Shown here one piece after another: positions 1-8,469 of a stretch of 64,000 nt of DNA. The stretch comes from Streptomyces sp. NBC_01497 (lineage in GTDB: Bacteria; Actinomycetota; Actinomycetes; Streptomycetales; Streptomycetaceae), in the NCBI RefSeq assembly GCF_036250695.1, contig NZ_CP109427.1, positions 5,394,001 through 5,458,000 on the forward strand. Reading direction: 5' to 3'. The translations under genes and the position numbers were made by a program. Position 1 is the first letter of the stretch; each line of letters opens with the position of its first letter. The notes under the pieces were generated by a model, which saw nothing but the letters and a program-made list of their open reading frames with translations, did no database searches and was not told the origin of the DNA.

Positions 1-1187
1 GCGACGAACACGCCGGGCAGCAGCCGCGCCTCGGACGCCGCGCCGACCGCGCCCAGCATGCTCAGCACGCCGACGGCGTGCAGTACGAAGCCGGCCGCCA
101 TCTGGTGCCGTACGGCGAAGCGCGCGTGCAGCCGCTTGGCCTCGTACGCGACGACCGCTGCCGTCCCGGCCCACAGCAGCACGATCCACGCGGTCTGGTA
201 CACGGAGAGGTGCAGGACGCCCTCGACGACGACGGGCAGGTAGCTGAAGAACCCGATCACGGCGAGCCCGGTGAACAGTGCCCCGAGCACGGACGACTGG
301 AACGTCGCGTGCTTCAGCAGCCCGAGGTCGATCAGCGGGGCCGCGGTGCGCCGTTCGATCAGGCCGAACACGCCGAGCAGCACGACCGTGGCGGCGAGCA
401 GGAGCAGCACGGGGGCGCTCAGCCAGCCGTTGCGGCCCAGGGTGAGCGCGGTCAGCAGCGCGGTGAAGGCGAGCCCGAGTGCCGCCGCGCCGGGCAGGTC
501 GGGCCGCGCGCGGCGGGGGGCGCGCGACTCGGACAGGACGCGGGAGGCGTAGGCGCCGGAGGCCAGCGCCGCCGCGCCGAGCACCCCGTACAGCACGCGC
601 CAGCCGAAGCCGTTCAGTGAGGCGGCGAGCAGCGGGCCGAGGGCGATGCCGCCGCTGACGGCGGCGCCCCAGGCCCCGGTGGCCTTGAGCCGAGCGGGGC
701 CCGCGGGGAACGCGTGGGCTATCAGACCGAGGCTGGTGGCGAGGATCGCGGCGCTCGCCGCGCCCTGCGCGACGCGGGTCAGCGTGAACAGCAGGGTGTC
801 GTCCGTCAGGGCGCTGAGGCCCGTGGTGACGGCGAGAGCGAGAGTTCCGATGAGGAACAGCCGGCGCCGGCCGAAGTCGTCGGCGAGACCGCCGATCACG
901 AGGAGCAGGGCCGCGAGTCCGAGCGGGGTGCCGTTGAGCAGCCAGGCCTGGGCGGAGAGCGAGGTGTGGAACGTCGCGGACAGCGTGGGGACGGTCAGCA
1001 GCGGCGCCGTGTAGCCCATCAGCGCCACGAGGGTGGCGGCGAGCGTGGCGATGAGCGTGCCGCGCGCGTTCGGCGAGATGCCCGGATGGGCTGTCACCAC
1101 GGCCTCGTCAAGGAGCGGGTGCGCCTTCGCGCTCGCCGGGGTGGCGGGCTGCGCCGAGGCGTCGGCCGGGTCGAGTGGTCGGGGCAT
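1..1187 (-). CDS. MFS transporter, DHA2/EmrB-like, 3' end outside window
   Basis: Translating the minus strand from the ATG at 1187 gives about 395 residues without a stop to the window edge, so the C-terminus is missing. After a hydrophilic N-terminus come many hydrophobic segments. Between the second and third is the MFS signature, seen as GLADDFGRRRLF, and a later LIERRTAAPLIDL segment is typical of 14-helix drug/H+ antiporters. It likely exports a toxic compound across the cytoplasmic membrane. It is divergent from an HxlR regulator (1287-1829) and the 99-base gap holds paired palindromes, so that regulator probably controls it. The substrate cannot be told from sequence. Confidence 0.85.
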   Translation of the reverse strand, partial: MPRPLDPADASAQPATPASAKAHPLLDEAVVTAHPGISPNARGTLIATLAATLVALMGYTAPLLTVPTLSATFHTSLSAQAWLLNGTPLGLAALLLVIGGLADDFGRRRLFLIGTLALAVTTGLSALTDDTLLFTLTRVAQGAASAAILATSLGLIAHAFPAGPARLKATGAWGAAVSGGIALGPLLAASLNGFGWRVLYGVLGAAALASGAYASRVLSESRAPRRARPDLPGAAALGLAFTALLTALTLGRNGWLSAPVLLLLAATVVLLGVFGLIERRTAAPLIDLGLLKHATFQSSVLGALFTGLAVIGFFSYLPVVVEGVLHLSVYQTAWIVLLWAGTAAVVAYEAKRLHARFAVRHQMAAGFVLHAVGVLSMLGAVGAASEARLLPGVFV

Positions 1188-1206
1188 GGCCCTGTCTCCG
1201 TCGTGA

Positions 1207-1266
1207 GTTCGATGAATGAACCTTCGAGGAAATTGACGGTAGCACGCTAAGTTCAATGATTGAACT
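1207..1266. promoter_or_regulatory. Two operator-like palindromes between MFS and HxlR genes
   Basis: Positions 1250-1266 form a perfect 8-1-8 inverted repeat with core GTTCAAT-G-ATTGAAC. Positions 1207-1221 hold a weaker copy, GTTC-N7-GAAC. Centres are 44 bp apart, about four helical turns, which suits two dimers on the same DNA face. They lie in the divergent promoter region, so HxlR binding is inferred. Confidence 0.7.
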
Positions 1267-1286
1267 CGCGAGGGTAGGGTGGGTTC

Positions 1287-1829
1287 ATGGCTCTTGGTAA
1301 GGACTACGCGAAGCAGCAGTGCTCGATCGCTCGCGCGCTGGAGGTCGTCGGTGAGCGCTGGACGCTCCTCGTCGTGCGGGACGCCTTCTACGGCATCACC
1401 CGGTACAACGACTTCCTCGTCCACCTCGGCATTCCGCGCGCCGTACTGGCCTCCCGGCTCCAGACGCTGGAACGGGCCGGTGTGCTGCGCAAGCACCGCT
1501 ACCAGGAGTCGCCGCCCCGGGACGAGTACGTGCTGACCGAGGGAGGCATCGCGCTGTGGCCGACGCTGCTGTCGCTCGGGCAGTGGGCGAACGGGCACGT
1601 GGACGGCGCCGAGCCGCTGCGGGCCTTCGTCCACGCGGACTGCGGTGCCGAGCTCGGCGGCTACGGACAGTGCCCGGCGTGCGGCGATGTCGTACCGGTG
1701 AGTGACGTCGTGCTGATGCCCTGCGAGCGGCTCGACAAGAACCCCGACAACCCGGTGAGCAGGGCGTTGCTGCGTCCCCACCGGCTCCTGACGCCGCTCG
1801 ACATCAATCACACGCCTGTTCGTGTATAA
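1287..1829 (+). CDS. HxlR-family winged-helix regulator
   Basis: This 180-residue protein has the HxlR-type domain in residues 1-105: a conserved Cys12 before a helix reading IARALEVVGERWTLLVVRDA, then a recognition helix around SRLQTLERAGVL and a wing around PRDEYVLTEGG. The C-terminal 70 residues carry a Cys cluster (CGAELGGYGQCPACG), which could bind a metal and is longer than in the shortest family members. The family acts as dimers, often sensing oxidants or electrophiles. It is divergent from an MFS exporter with two palindromes between them, so local control of the exporter is the simplest reading. Inducer unknown. Confidence 0.85.
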   Translation: MALGKDYAKQQCSIARALEVVGERWTLLVVRDAFYGITRYNDFLVHLGIPRAVLASRLQTLERAGVLRKHRYQESPPRDEYVLTEGGIALWPTLLSLGQWANGHVDGAEPLRAFVHADCGAELGGYGQCPACGDVVPVSDVVLMPCERLDKNPDNPVSRALLRPHRLLTPLDINHTPVRV

Positions 1830-1949
1830 CGTTGAGCAAGGGGGGAGAATGAGTGTGCGGACCGGCTGGGCGTTGGGGCCGGGGTCCGCAGGGGAGTGCC
1901 GGACGCTGAGATGAGGCGCCGGCGGAGCAGCGGGAAGGGGGAGTCGACC

Positions 1950-2360
1950 ATGGTGCGCGAGCTGGTGAGGCCTGTGCCTGACGTGGGTGCCGTAGTGCCT
2001 GCCGACGCGCGTGTGCGGGCGCTCGCGCCTGCGCGTACGTGGGTCCGGCGGAGCGCGCCCTCGCGCGGGCTCTGGGCCGCCGTACTGCTGACCCTGGTGC
2101 TCGCCCAGATACTGCTCTCGTCCCCGGGTTTCCTCCTCCCGTCCGCGGTGGCCGTTGCCGCGACCGCCGCCGCCTGCGCCGCGCTCGCCCTGTTCGTCGT
2201 CGTCGCCGCCCGTACGGCACCCCCGGTGCCGCGCACCCGCGTCCGTACGGCGATACGCGACCGCGAGATACGCACGGCCTTCCTGCCCCAACGGGACCCC
2301 GACGCCAGGGGGCGGACGCGCCCCAGGGCACCGGGTCGCGGCCTTCCGACGGCCGCGTAG
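1950..2360 (+). CDS. Small membrane protein next to YidC (DUF6412-like)
   Basis: The ATG at 1950 has a purine-rich GGAAGGGGGAG upstream, so I prefer it to the in-frame ATG at 1896. The 136-residue product has a basic N-terminal third, two adjacent hydrophobic stretches (about residues 40-56 and 60-87) and a basic, proline/arginine-rich tail. It lies 190 bases upstream of a YidC/Oxa1 gene in the same direction. A small membrane protein of the family called DUF6412 is, as I recall, often found beside this second YidC in Streptomyces. Function is unknown; a role with the insertase is a guess from position. Confidence 0.6.
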   Translation: MVRELVRPVPDVGAVVPADARVRALAPARTWVRRSAPSRGLWAAVLLTLVLAQILLSSPGFLLPSAVAVAATAAACAALALFVVVAARTAPPVPRTRVRTAIRDREIRTAFLPQRDPDARGRTRPRAPGRGLPTAA

Positions 2361-2550
2361 TCCCGGCGCGTTCAGCGGGTTCCAGGTTCTCCGACGTTCC
2401 ACCACGGTCCCTCCCGGGCCGGCAGCGCGTGCTGCGCTGCCCCGGCCGGCCGGGCCCCGGGGTCGGTCCTGCCCGCCCACCCGCGCTGCCGCTCGTGAGC
2501 CGTCACGCCGTATCCACTCCGGTTCGACGTGACCCTCGGAGGGCACTGCC

Positions 2551-3318
2551 TTGTCCACGATCATTTCCGCGTTCGCCCATCTCGTAGACGTTCTCGCCGG
2601 CCCTCTGGGGCCGCTGTTCCACGGCTCGGCCGTGGCAGCCGCGATCATCCTGTTCACCATCTGCGTACGGCTCGCCGTCCACCCCCTCTCCCGTGCCTCC
2701 GCCCGAGGGCAGAAGGCACGTGCCGAACTCGCGCCGCGCATGGCCGAGCTCCGTCGCAAGCACGCCAAGAACCCCGAGAAGCTGCGGGAGGAGACAGCCG
2801 AGCTCTACGCGCGGGAGAAGGTCTCCCCGCTCGCCGGATGCCTGCCGATGCTGCTGCAGCTGCCCGCCTTCTACCTGATGTACCGGGTCTTCTACAGCCG
2901 TGAGATCGGCGGCGTACCCAACGCACTGCTCGGCCATTCCCTGCTGGGCGCGCCCCTCGGCGGCCGCTGGACCGCCGCCCTCGCGCACGGCGGGCTGTTC
3001 GGCCCGGCCGGTCTCGTCTATCTGGTGCTGTTCGTGATCATCGCGGGCGTCGCCACGTTCAACGCCGTACGGACCAGGCGGCAGCAGGCCGGCGCGGATC
3101 CCGTCGTCGACGTCTCGGCGCCGGGGGCGGGGGCGGTCGCCGGGATGATGAAGATCATGCCGCTCATGTACTTCTTCACCCTGGTCACGGTGGCCGTCGT
3201 GCCGCTGGCCGCCGGGCTGTACGTGGTGACCAGCACCACCTGGACAGCGGCCGAGCGGTACTTCCTGTACCGGGACGCCCCGGCACGGGCGCCGCTGGCC
3301 GCCACGCGAAGCGCGTGA
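2551..3318 (+). CDS. YidC/Oxa1-family membrane protein insertase
   Basis: The product is 255 residues, starting at TTG 2551 behind CTCGGAGGG. It has the Oxa1 core: TM1 with the conserved arginine of the hydrophilic groove (R40 in FTICVRLAVHPLSR), a charged cytoplasmic hairpin (residues about 50-90, rich in K/R/E), then PMLLQLPAFYLMYRVFY and further TM segments. It lacks the long periplasmic domain of proteobacterial YidC. The family inserts small membrane proteins with or after SecYEG. No rnpA-rpmH-jag neighbours are present, so this is probably the second paralogue that streptomycetes carry. The start is supported by spacing but is a rare codon. Confidence 0.85.
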   Translation: MSTIISAFAHLVDVLAGPLGPLFHGSAVAAAIILFTICVRLAVHPLSRASARGQKARAELAPRMAELRRKHAKNPEKLREETAELYAREKVSPLAGCLPMLLQLPAFYLMYRVFYSREIGGVPNALLGHSLLGAPLGGRWTAALAHGGLFGPAGLVYLVLFVIIAGVATFNAVRTRRQQAGADPVVDVSAPGAGAVAGMMKIMPLMYFFTLVTVAVVPLAAGLYVVTSTTWTAAERYFLYRDAPARAPLAATRSA

Positions 3319-3727
3319 GCGGAGCGCTGGGGCGCGGTGCGTGTGAGCGGGTCCGCGCCCCAGCGTCGAACGCTCCACGTCGAACGCTCCGCCGGGCCCT
3401 GAACGGTCCCCAGGACGCCCGAACGGCCTGCGGGACGCGGGTGAAGGGCCTGCGGGGTGTCTGCGGGACGCCCCTGCGAGGTGTCTGCGGGATGCGGGAA
3501 CAGTCGGTGGGGCGCGTGAAGCGGCTGCGGGGAGCGGAGCCGCGCGGGCGATGCGGGGTCCGCGCGGCTCCGCGCCGCCAACAGCGGTGACATACGGGAA
3601 ACGACCGCGGTGTGAGACACGGCCTTGCGCAAAGATCCGATGTATTGGAAGGATTGCCCGGTTCCCCGGTGGCCGCATCCACCGGTCGAACCAGGCTGGA
3701 CCAGCTCGATCAGAGGAGTCAGGAACG
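3319..3727. other. Intergenic region with short direct repeats
   Basis: I see no convincing gene in these 409 bases. Two repeat pairs are visible: CGTCGAACGCTCC occurs twice near 3364-3390, and a unit reading CCTGCGGGGTGTCTGCGGGA recurs with one change near 3449-3490. The A/T-richer stretch 3625-3660 probably contains the promoter for the FAH gene, but no clean -35/-10 pair can be assigned. Confidence 0.5.
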
Positions 3728-4585
3728 ATGAAGCTGCTGCGTGTCGGTACGACGGGTGCGGAGCGCCCCGCGCTGCTGGACGAGGACGGTACGACCCTGC
3801 GGGACCTGTCGGGCCTCGTCACCGACATCGATGGCGCGCTCCTCGCCGACGAAGCCGCCCTGGAGCGGATCAGGGGCGCCGCTGCCGCAGGCGACCTGCC
3901 GGTGATCGAGGGCGGCGGCCGGATCGGCGCACCGCTGACCGGCATAGGGAAGATCGTCTGCATCGGCCTGAACTACCACGACCACGCGCGCGAGACGAAC
4001 GCCCAGGCACCGTCCGAGCCGATCATCTTCTTCAAGGCGCCGGACACAGTGGTCGGACCTGATGACACCGTGCTCATCCCGCGCAAGAGCGTGAAGACCG
4101 ACTGGGAGGTCGAACTCGCCATCGTCATCGGTCGCACCGCGCGGTACGTGGAGTCCACCGAGGCGGCGCTCGCGCACGTCGGCGCGTACGCGGTCTCCAA
4201 TGACGTCTCCGAGCGCGAATTCCAGATCGAGCGCGGCGGGCAGTGGGACAAGGGGAAGAACTGCGAGACGTTCAACCCTCTCGGCCCCTGGCTCGTGACG
4301 GCGGACGAGGTGCCGGATCCGCAGGCGCTCGCCATGAAGCTCAGCGTCAACGGCGAGAGCAAGCAGGACGGCACCACCGCCGACATGATCTTCCCGGTCG
4401 CGGAGATCGTGCGGTACGTCAGCCAGTTCATGACGCTCTACCCCGGTGACGTCATCAACACCGGTACCCCGGCGGGCGTCGCCCTGGGCCAGCCGGAGCC
4501 GAAGCCGTACCTGCGCGCGGGCGACGTCGTGGAGCTGGGGATCGAGGGGCTCGGCACACAGCGCCAGCAGTTCAAGGACGCCTGA
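3728..4585 (+). CDS. Fumarylacetoacetate hydrolase (FAH) family protein
   Basis: The ATG at 3728 follows AGAGGAGTCAGG, a good ribosome site, giving 285 residues. The FAH fold spans about 72-285. Metal-binding residues are visible: E127 and E129 in DWEVELAIVIG and D159 in SNDVSERE, after the entry motif KIVCIGLNYHDHARE. The C-terminus has the family's PGDVINTGTPAGV. Members cleave C-C bonds in 2,4-diketones or act as hydratases/decarboxylases (fumarylpyruvate or ureidoglycolate-like substrates) with Mg2+ or Mn2+. No pathway partner is adjacent, so the substrate is open. It converges on the UPF0303 gene at 4901. Confidence 0.85.
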   Translation: MKLLRVGTTGAERPALLDEDGTTLRDLSGLVTDIDGALLADEAALERIRGAAAAGDLPVIEGGGRIGAPLTGIGKIVCIGLNYHDHARETNAQAPSEPIIFFKAPDTVVGPDDTVLIPRKSVKTDWEVELAIVIGRTARYVESTEAALAHVGAYAVSNDVSEREFQIERGGQWDKGKNCETFNPLGPWLVTADEVPDPQALAMKLSVNGESKQDGTTADMIFPVAEIVRYVSQFMTLYPGDVINTGTPAGVALGQPEPKPYLRAGDVVELGIEGLGTQRQQFKDA

Positions 4586-4744
4586 GGACCGGCCGGGGGC
4601 GGCCCGTCCGGGGCGGGCGCCTCGGGCCGTCCGTGGGGCGCGACCCCGCTGGTGCGGACCCGGCCGGGCCCCACGCAGTGGGGTCGGATTCGCGGGATCC
4701 TGCCCGGTCCGACCCGGTGGAGATCCGTCCGCGCGGGCCGTTCG

Positions 4745-4792
4745 TGGCTGTGGCTGTGGCTGTGGCTGTGGCTGTGGCTGTGGCTGTGGCTG
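4745..4792. repeat. (TGGCTG)x8 perfect hexanucleotide repeat
   Basis: Eight perfect tandem copies of TGGCTG lie between the convergent 3' ends of the FAH gene (stop 4585) and the UPF0303 gene (stop 4901). Such an array can change copy number by slippage. No hairpin terminator is obvious in the same gap. Confidence 0.95.
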
Positions 4793-4900
4793 TCGCCGAA
4801 GCCGACGCGCCGCCGGGGGTGTCGGCGGCGCGTCGCGCTGTTCGGCGTGGTGGGCCACGGACCGGGACCGGCCTTCCGGGACAGGAGTCCCTGGAGCGGG

Positions 4901-5461
4901 TCAGAGCTCGGAACGGAGAAGCTCCAGCGCCTGGGCCACCAACGCGTGATCCTCTGCCTGCGGCAGGCCCGAGACCGTGGCGGTGGCGACCATCCCCGCA
5001 CCCTCGACGACGACCGGCACGGCGCCGCCGTGCGCGGCGTACTGGCCGGGATCGAGGCGGGAGGACTCCTCGAAGGTCTGGCCCTTCGCCCGGAAGCGCG
5101 CCCCGACCAGCAGTGACGCCGCGCCGTAGCGCTCGGCCACGCGTCGCTTGCGGGCGATCCACCCGTCGTTGTCCGCACTCGAACCGGGCAGGGCGCAGTG
5201 GAACAGCTGCTGCGCGCCCTGGTGGATGTCGATCGCCACCGGAGCGCGGCGCGCGCGGGCCAGCTCCACCAGCAGGGAGCCGAGGCGCCAGGCCTCGTCG
5301 TAGCCGAACCGGGGGAGTACCAGGCGCTTCGCCTGTTCCTCCAGTTCGGCCGGGCCGGGCAGGTCCTTCTTCGCGGACGGCGCACTCGTGGCGTGCGACG
5401 TACGGGCGGCGTCCGCGACCTCCGTGGTGTCCTCGCTGTCCGGGGTGCGTGCGGCGCTCAT
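4901..5461 (-). CDS. UPF0303 / heme-degrading-domain (HbpS/GlcG-like) protein
   Basis: This 186-residue protein starts at the ATG whose first bases form an ATGA overlap with the stop of the oxidoreductase upstream (5458-5461), so the two are translationally coupled. After a 35-residue hydrophilic leader, residues 38-186 match the UPF0303/HbpS-like alpha/beta fold: ELEEQAKRLVLPRFGYDEAWRLG, then AIDIHQGAQQLFHCALPGSS, and an HGGAVPVVVEGAGMVATATVSGLPQAEDHALV segment. Family members bind heme or are annotated as heme-degrading; many are uncharacterised. No signal peptide is seen, so it is cytosolic. Coupling to a Gfo/Idh/MocA enzyme suggests a shared metabolic role, not heme export. Confidence 0.8.
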   Translation of the reverse strand: MSAARTPDSEDTTEVADAARTSHATSAPSAKKDLPGPAELEEQAKRLVLPRFGYDEAWRLGSLLVELARARRAPVAIDIHQGAQQLFHCALPGSSADNDGWIARKRRVAERYGAASLLVGARFRAKGQTFEESSRLDPGQYAAHGGAVPVVVEGAGMVATATVSGLPQAEDHALVAQALELLRSEL

Positions 5462-6570
5462 GCGAGGGATCCCTGCTGCTCGGTTCCCAGCCGGACGGTG
5501 ACGCCCTCGCGTGCCGAGCGGCGCGCGGCTTCCAGAATCTCCAGTGCGGCCGCGGCCTGGTCCGCCGTGACGGGCGGCGCGGTGCCCGCTCGCAGGGCGT
5601 CGGCGATGCCCGCGTAATACGCCGGATAGTCGCCCGGCACGGTCGGTACGGGTGTGCCACCGCCGGTCAGCGGGGACTCGCCGGCGCCGAGCCTGCCCCA
5701 CAGCGACTCGGGTTCGACGCCCCACGGCTCGTCCCGCGTGCCGGGGCGCCTGCCCTCGCGCAGGGCGCTCTCCTGCGGGTCGAGTCCGTACTTCACGTAG
5801 CCCGCCGACGAGCCGAGCACGCGGAAGCGCGGGCCGAGCTGGGCCGTGGTGGCGCTGACGTAGAGGTGCGAACGGACGCCACCCGCATGTGTCAGGGCGA
5901 AGAAGGTGTCGTCGTCGGCCTCGCCGCCGGGGCGGCGGACGTCGGACTCCGCGTACACCTGCGTCACCGGCCCGAACAGGGTGAGCGCCTGGTCCACGAC
6001 ATGACTGCCCAGGTCGTACAGCAGTCCGCCGATCTCCTCCGGCGCACCCGACTCACGCCATCCGCCCTTGAGTTGCGGGCGCCACCGCTCGAACCGGGAC
6101 TCGAAGCGCTGCACCTCGCCCAGCTCACCGGCGTCGATGAGGTTCTTGAGGGTGAGGAAGTCGTTGTCCCAGCGCCGGTTCTGGAAGACGGACAGCAGCA
6201 GTCCGCGCTCCTCGGCCAGTGCGCCGAGCGCCCTGGCCTCGGCCGCCGTGCCGGCGACGGGCTTGTCGACGACGACCGCCAGTCCGGCGTCGAGCGCGGC
6301 GGTGGCCAGCGGTACGTGGGTCTTGTTCGGCGAGGCGATGACGACGAGATCCAGCTCGTCCGCCCGCTTCCACAGCTCCTCGGGGGAGGCCGCGAACCGT
6401 ACGGAGGGGAATTCCGCTGCCGCCTGCGCGCGGCGCTCCTCGCTTGAGGTGACGACTGTGTCGAGGACAAGGCCCTCGGTGGCGGAGATCAGCGGTGCGT
6501 GGAAGACGGAACCCGCGAGGCCGTACCCCACGAGCGCCACCTTGAGGGGCGGGTTGGCTGTGCCAGTCAT
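5458..6570 (-). CDS. Gfo/Idh/MocA-family NAD(P)-dependent oxidoreductase
   Basis: The protein is 370 residues from ATG 6570; a GTG at 6579 is an alternative, since GGAGG sits very close to the ATG. The N-terminal Rossmann fold opens with KVALVGYGLAGSVFHAPLI, and VIASPNKTHVP and the DKPVA motif (usually EKP) follow. The C-terminal sheet domain has GGLLYDLGSHVVDQAL, where the conserved D and H act in catalysis. It resembles YdgJ/YhhX-like sugar or inositol dehydrogenases, but the substrate cannot be named. It is divergent from a ROK regulator with a palindrome between (6584-6596), and its stop overlaps the next gene. Sugar-controlled expression is inferred. Confidence 0.85.
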   Translation of the reverse strand: MTGTANPPLKVALVGYGLAGSVFHAPLISATEGLVLDTVVTSSEERRAQAAAEFPSVRFAASPEELWKRADELDLVVIASPNKTHVPLATAALDAGLAVVVDKPVAGTAAEARALGALAEERGLLLSVFQNRRWDNDFLTLKNLIDAGELGEVQRFESRFERWRPQLKGGWRESGAPEEIGGLLYDLGSHVVDQALTLFGPVTQVYAESDVRRPGGEADDDTFFALTHAGGVRSHLYVSATTAQLGPRFRVLGSSAGYVKYGLDPQESALREGRRPGTRDEPWGVEPESLWGRLGAGESPLTGGGTPVPTVPGDYPAYYAGIADALRAGTAPPVTADQAAAALEILEAARRSAREGVTVRLGTEQQGSLA

Positions 6571-6583
6571 GTCCTCCACTTAA

Positions 6584-6596
6584 GCAACGCTGTTGC
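6584..6596. promoter_or_regulatory. ROK-type operator candidate
   Basis: GCAAC-GCT-GTTGC is a perfect 5-3-5 inverted repeat in the 48-base gap between the divergent oxidoreductase (start 6570) and ROK (start 6619) genes. Its position over both promoters fits an operator for the ROK protein; binding itself is inferred. Confidence 0.6.
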
Positions 6597-6618
6597 CAAA
6601 GTGCAAGGGCGGGGGACA

Positions 6619-8046
6619 ATGGCGGTGATGAACGGCATGCACCCAGCGAACCCCGAGCGTCCAGGACGGAACCCCGAGACCCCGGGGCACACGACGTCGT
6701 CGAACCCCACAGGCGGCACGGGGCCCGCAGGACCCGCAGGCCCCGCGAGCCCTGTGAGTCCCGCGGATCCCGTACGCCCCGCGCGCCAGGGGAAGCGCCC
6801 GAACGACGGCGCGGCCGGTGCCAATCTTCCGGTGCTGCGCGGCCACAACACCGCCCTCGTCCTCGACCTGCTGCGCACGGCGGGGGCTGTCGGCATCAGC
6901 CGGCTCGAACTGGCCGAGCGCACCGGCCTGACCCCGCAGGCGGTCAGCAAGATCACCGCGCGCTTGCGGGCGGACGGTACGGCGGCGGAGGCGGGGTTCC
7001 GCGCCTCCACGGGCGGCAAGCCGCGCACGGTCCTGCGGCTGGTGCCGGGCGCGGCGCACGCGGTCGGACTGCACCTGGACCGGGACGAGGTGACGGCGGT
7101 CCTGGTCGACCTCGCCGGGCATGTGGTGGCGGTCCGCGCCGCACCGCTCGACCTCGGCGCGCGCCCGGAGACGGTGCTCGACGTGGCGGTCGAACAGGTC
7201 GTGGCCGTCCGGTCCGAGGCGGACGGGCCCGTATCGGGCGGGTCCGCCGCGGACGTTCACGGGTCGCAGGACGTGCCCGTGCCGGATGCGCCACGGGCCA
7301 CGGACCACGGGGACCCGAACCATGGGGCCACGAATCATGGAGCCGCGAGCCAGGGGCGGACGGGCGGCCGCGCGGCCGGGGGCGGGCTGCTCGGTGTCGG
7401 GGTCGCCATGCCCGGACCGCTCGACCACACCACCGGGACGACACGGCGGGTGACCGGGTTCCCGCACTGGGACGGCTTCCCGCTGCGTGACGCGCTCGCC
7501 GAGCGCCTCGGGCTGCCCGTCACGCTCGACAAGGACACCAACGCGGCGGCACTCGGGCTGGCCGCGAGGGGCGGTGCGGGGAGCGACTCGTTCGCCTATC
7601 TGCACCTCGGTACGGGGCTCGGCGCGGGGCTCGTCCTGAACGGGGCCCTGTACCGGGGAGCGCGGACCGGCGCCGGGGAGTTCGGGCATCAGGTCGTCCA
7701 GCTCGGCGGGCCGCCCTGCGACTGCGGGTACCGGGGGTGCCTGGAGGCGATATGCCTGGCCGCCGTCGCGCGCGGCGACCTCGCCACCGCGGCGGGGGTG
7801 TTGGGTGAGGGGGCGGCCAACCTCGTCTCGCTGCTGGACATCGACCGCGTGGTGCTGGGCGGGCGTACGGTCGCGGCGCACCGGGAGCAGTTCGTGACGG
7901 GGGTGGCGCGCGTGCTGGGGGCGCGGCCCGCTGGACGCGGGCCCGGAGCGGTACCGGTCACGGCGGCAGGGGACGGGGAGCGACCGGTCGCGGAGGGTGC
8001 GGCGCATCTCCTGCTCGCACCGGTGTTCGGCCACCGGATGGTGTGA
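6619..8046 (+). CDS. ROK-family transcriptional regulator with unusual internal structure
   Basis: The ATG at 6619 follows GGGCGGGGG. Of 475 residues, the first 70 are Pro/Gly/Asn-rich. A winged helix-turn-helix follows (about 75-135, SRLELAERTGLTPQAVSKI), then the ROK kinase-like domain with LGTGLGAGLVLNG, the GEFGH motif and the zinc motif CDCGYRGC. Two oddities are visible: a low-complexity insert (DHGDPNHGATNHG region, about residues 205-255), and a gap directly after GCLEA, where about 40 residues normally present in ROK proteins are missing. The family represses sugar genes until a sugar or sugar phosphate binds. It likely controls the divergent oxidoreductase. Confidence 0.8.
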   Translation: MAVMNGMHPANPERPGRNPETPGHTTSSNPTGGTGPAGPAGPASPVSPADPVRPARQGKRPNDGAAGANLPVLRGHNTALVLDLLRTAGAVGISRLELAERTGLTPQAVSKITARLRADGTAAEAGFRASTGGKPRTVLRLVPGAAHAVGLHLDRDEVTAVLVDLAGHVVAVRAAPLDLGARPETVLDVAVEQVVAVRSEADGPVSGGSAADVHGSQDVPVPDAPRATDHGDPNHGATNHGAASQGRTGGRAAGGGLLGVGVAMPGPLDHTTGTTRRVTGFPHWDGFPLRDALAERLGLPVTLDKDTNAAALGLAARGGAGSDSFAYLHLGTGLGAGLVLNGALYRGARTGAGEFGHQVVQLGGPPCDCGYRGCLEAICLAAVARGDLATAAGVLGEGAANLVSLLDIDRVVLGGRTVAAHREQFVTGVARVLGARPAGRGPGAVPVTAAGDGERPVAEGAAHLLLAPVFGHRMV

Positions 8047-8469
8047 GCGCGGGTCCTGCGGGGCGTACGTGGCGTAGAGGGCGCACGAGACGTACGTGAC
8101 GTACGAGGTCTACGAGACGTACGAAGACGTACGCGGCGTACGAGGTGGGCGTGGTGGGACGGGCCGCCGAGGCCCGCAGGACGGGATGGTGCGCGAGGCG
8201 CACGAGGCACGGCAAGGACCAAGGACGCAGGTGTCACGGGAGCACCAGCCACACGGGTGCCATGGGCCGTGGAGGTGGCGGTGGCAGGGCTCTGGGGCGG
8301 CAGGGCGAGGTACCCGCCGGGTGCGCGAGCGGGTGACGGGAACGCGCAGGGCCTATTCGTATGATTTTCGAGCGGCTGGTGGTCGTGGTGACCGGGACCG
8401 GCGGCCCGCGCGTGGCAGCGTCGGCCCTCGTCCACCGCCCGCCCGCGACCAGCAGGGGTGACTCCCGTC
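8047..8469. other. Intergenic region with CGTACG cluster
   Basis: I see no gene in these 423 bases. The first 100 bases hold six copies of the self-complementary hexamer CGTACG (8064, 8091, 8100, 8118, 8128, 8137) embedded in GAGACGTACGA-like sequence. The remainder is G-rich on the plus strand and probably contains the promoter of the wall protein at 8470, which I cannot place. Confidence 0.6.
8064..8142. repeat. Six CGTACG hexamers in 79 bp
   Basis: Exact CGTACG copies start at 8064, 8091, 8100, 8118, 8128 and 8137, with spacings of 27, 9, 18, 10 and 9. The last five fall in intervals near 9 or 18, close to one and two helical turns. This could be an iterated binding site or a decayed tandem repeat. 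Confidence 0.85.

Noticed and set aside
4633..6447. Long plus-strand frame over the UPF0303 and oxidoreductase genes
   Set aside because: It is antisense to two well-supported genes and encodes repetitive Arg/Gly/Pro sequence.
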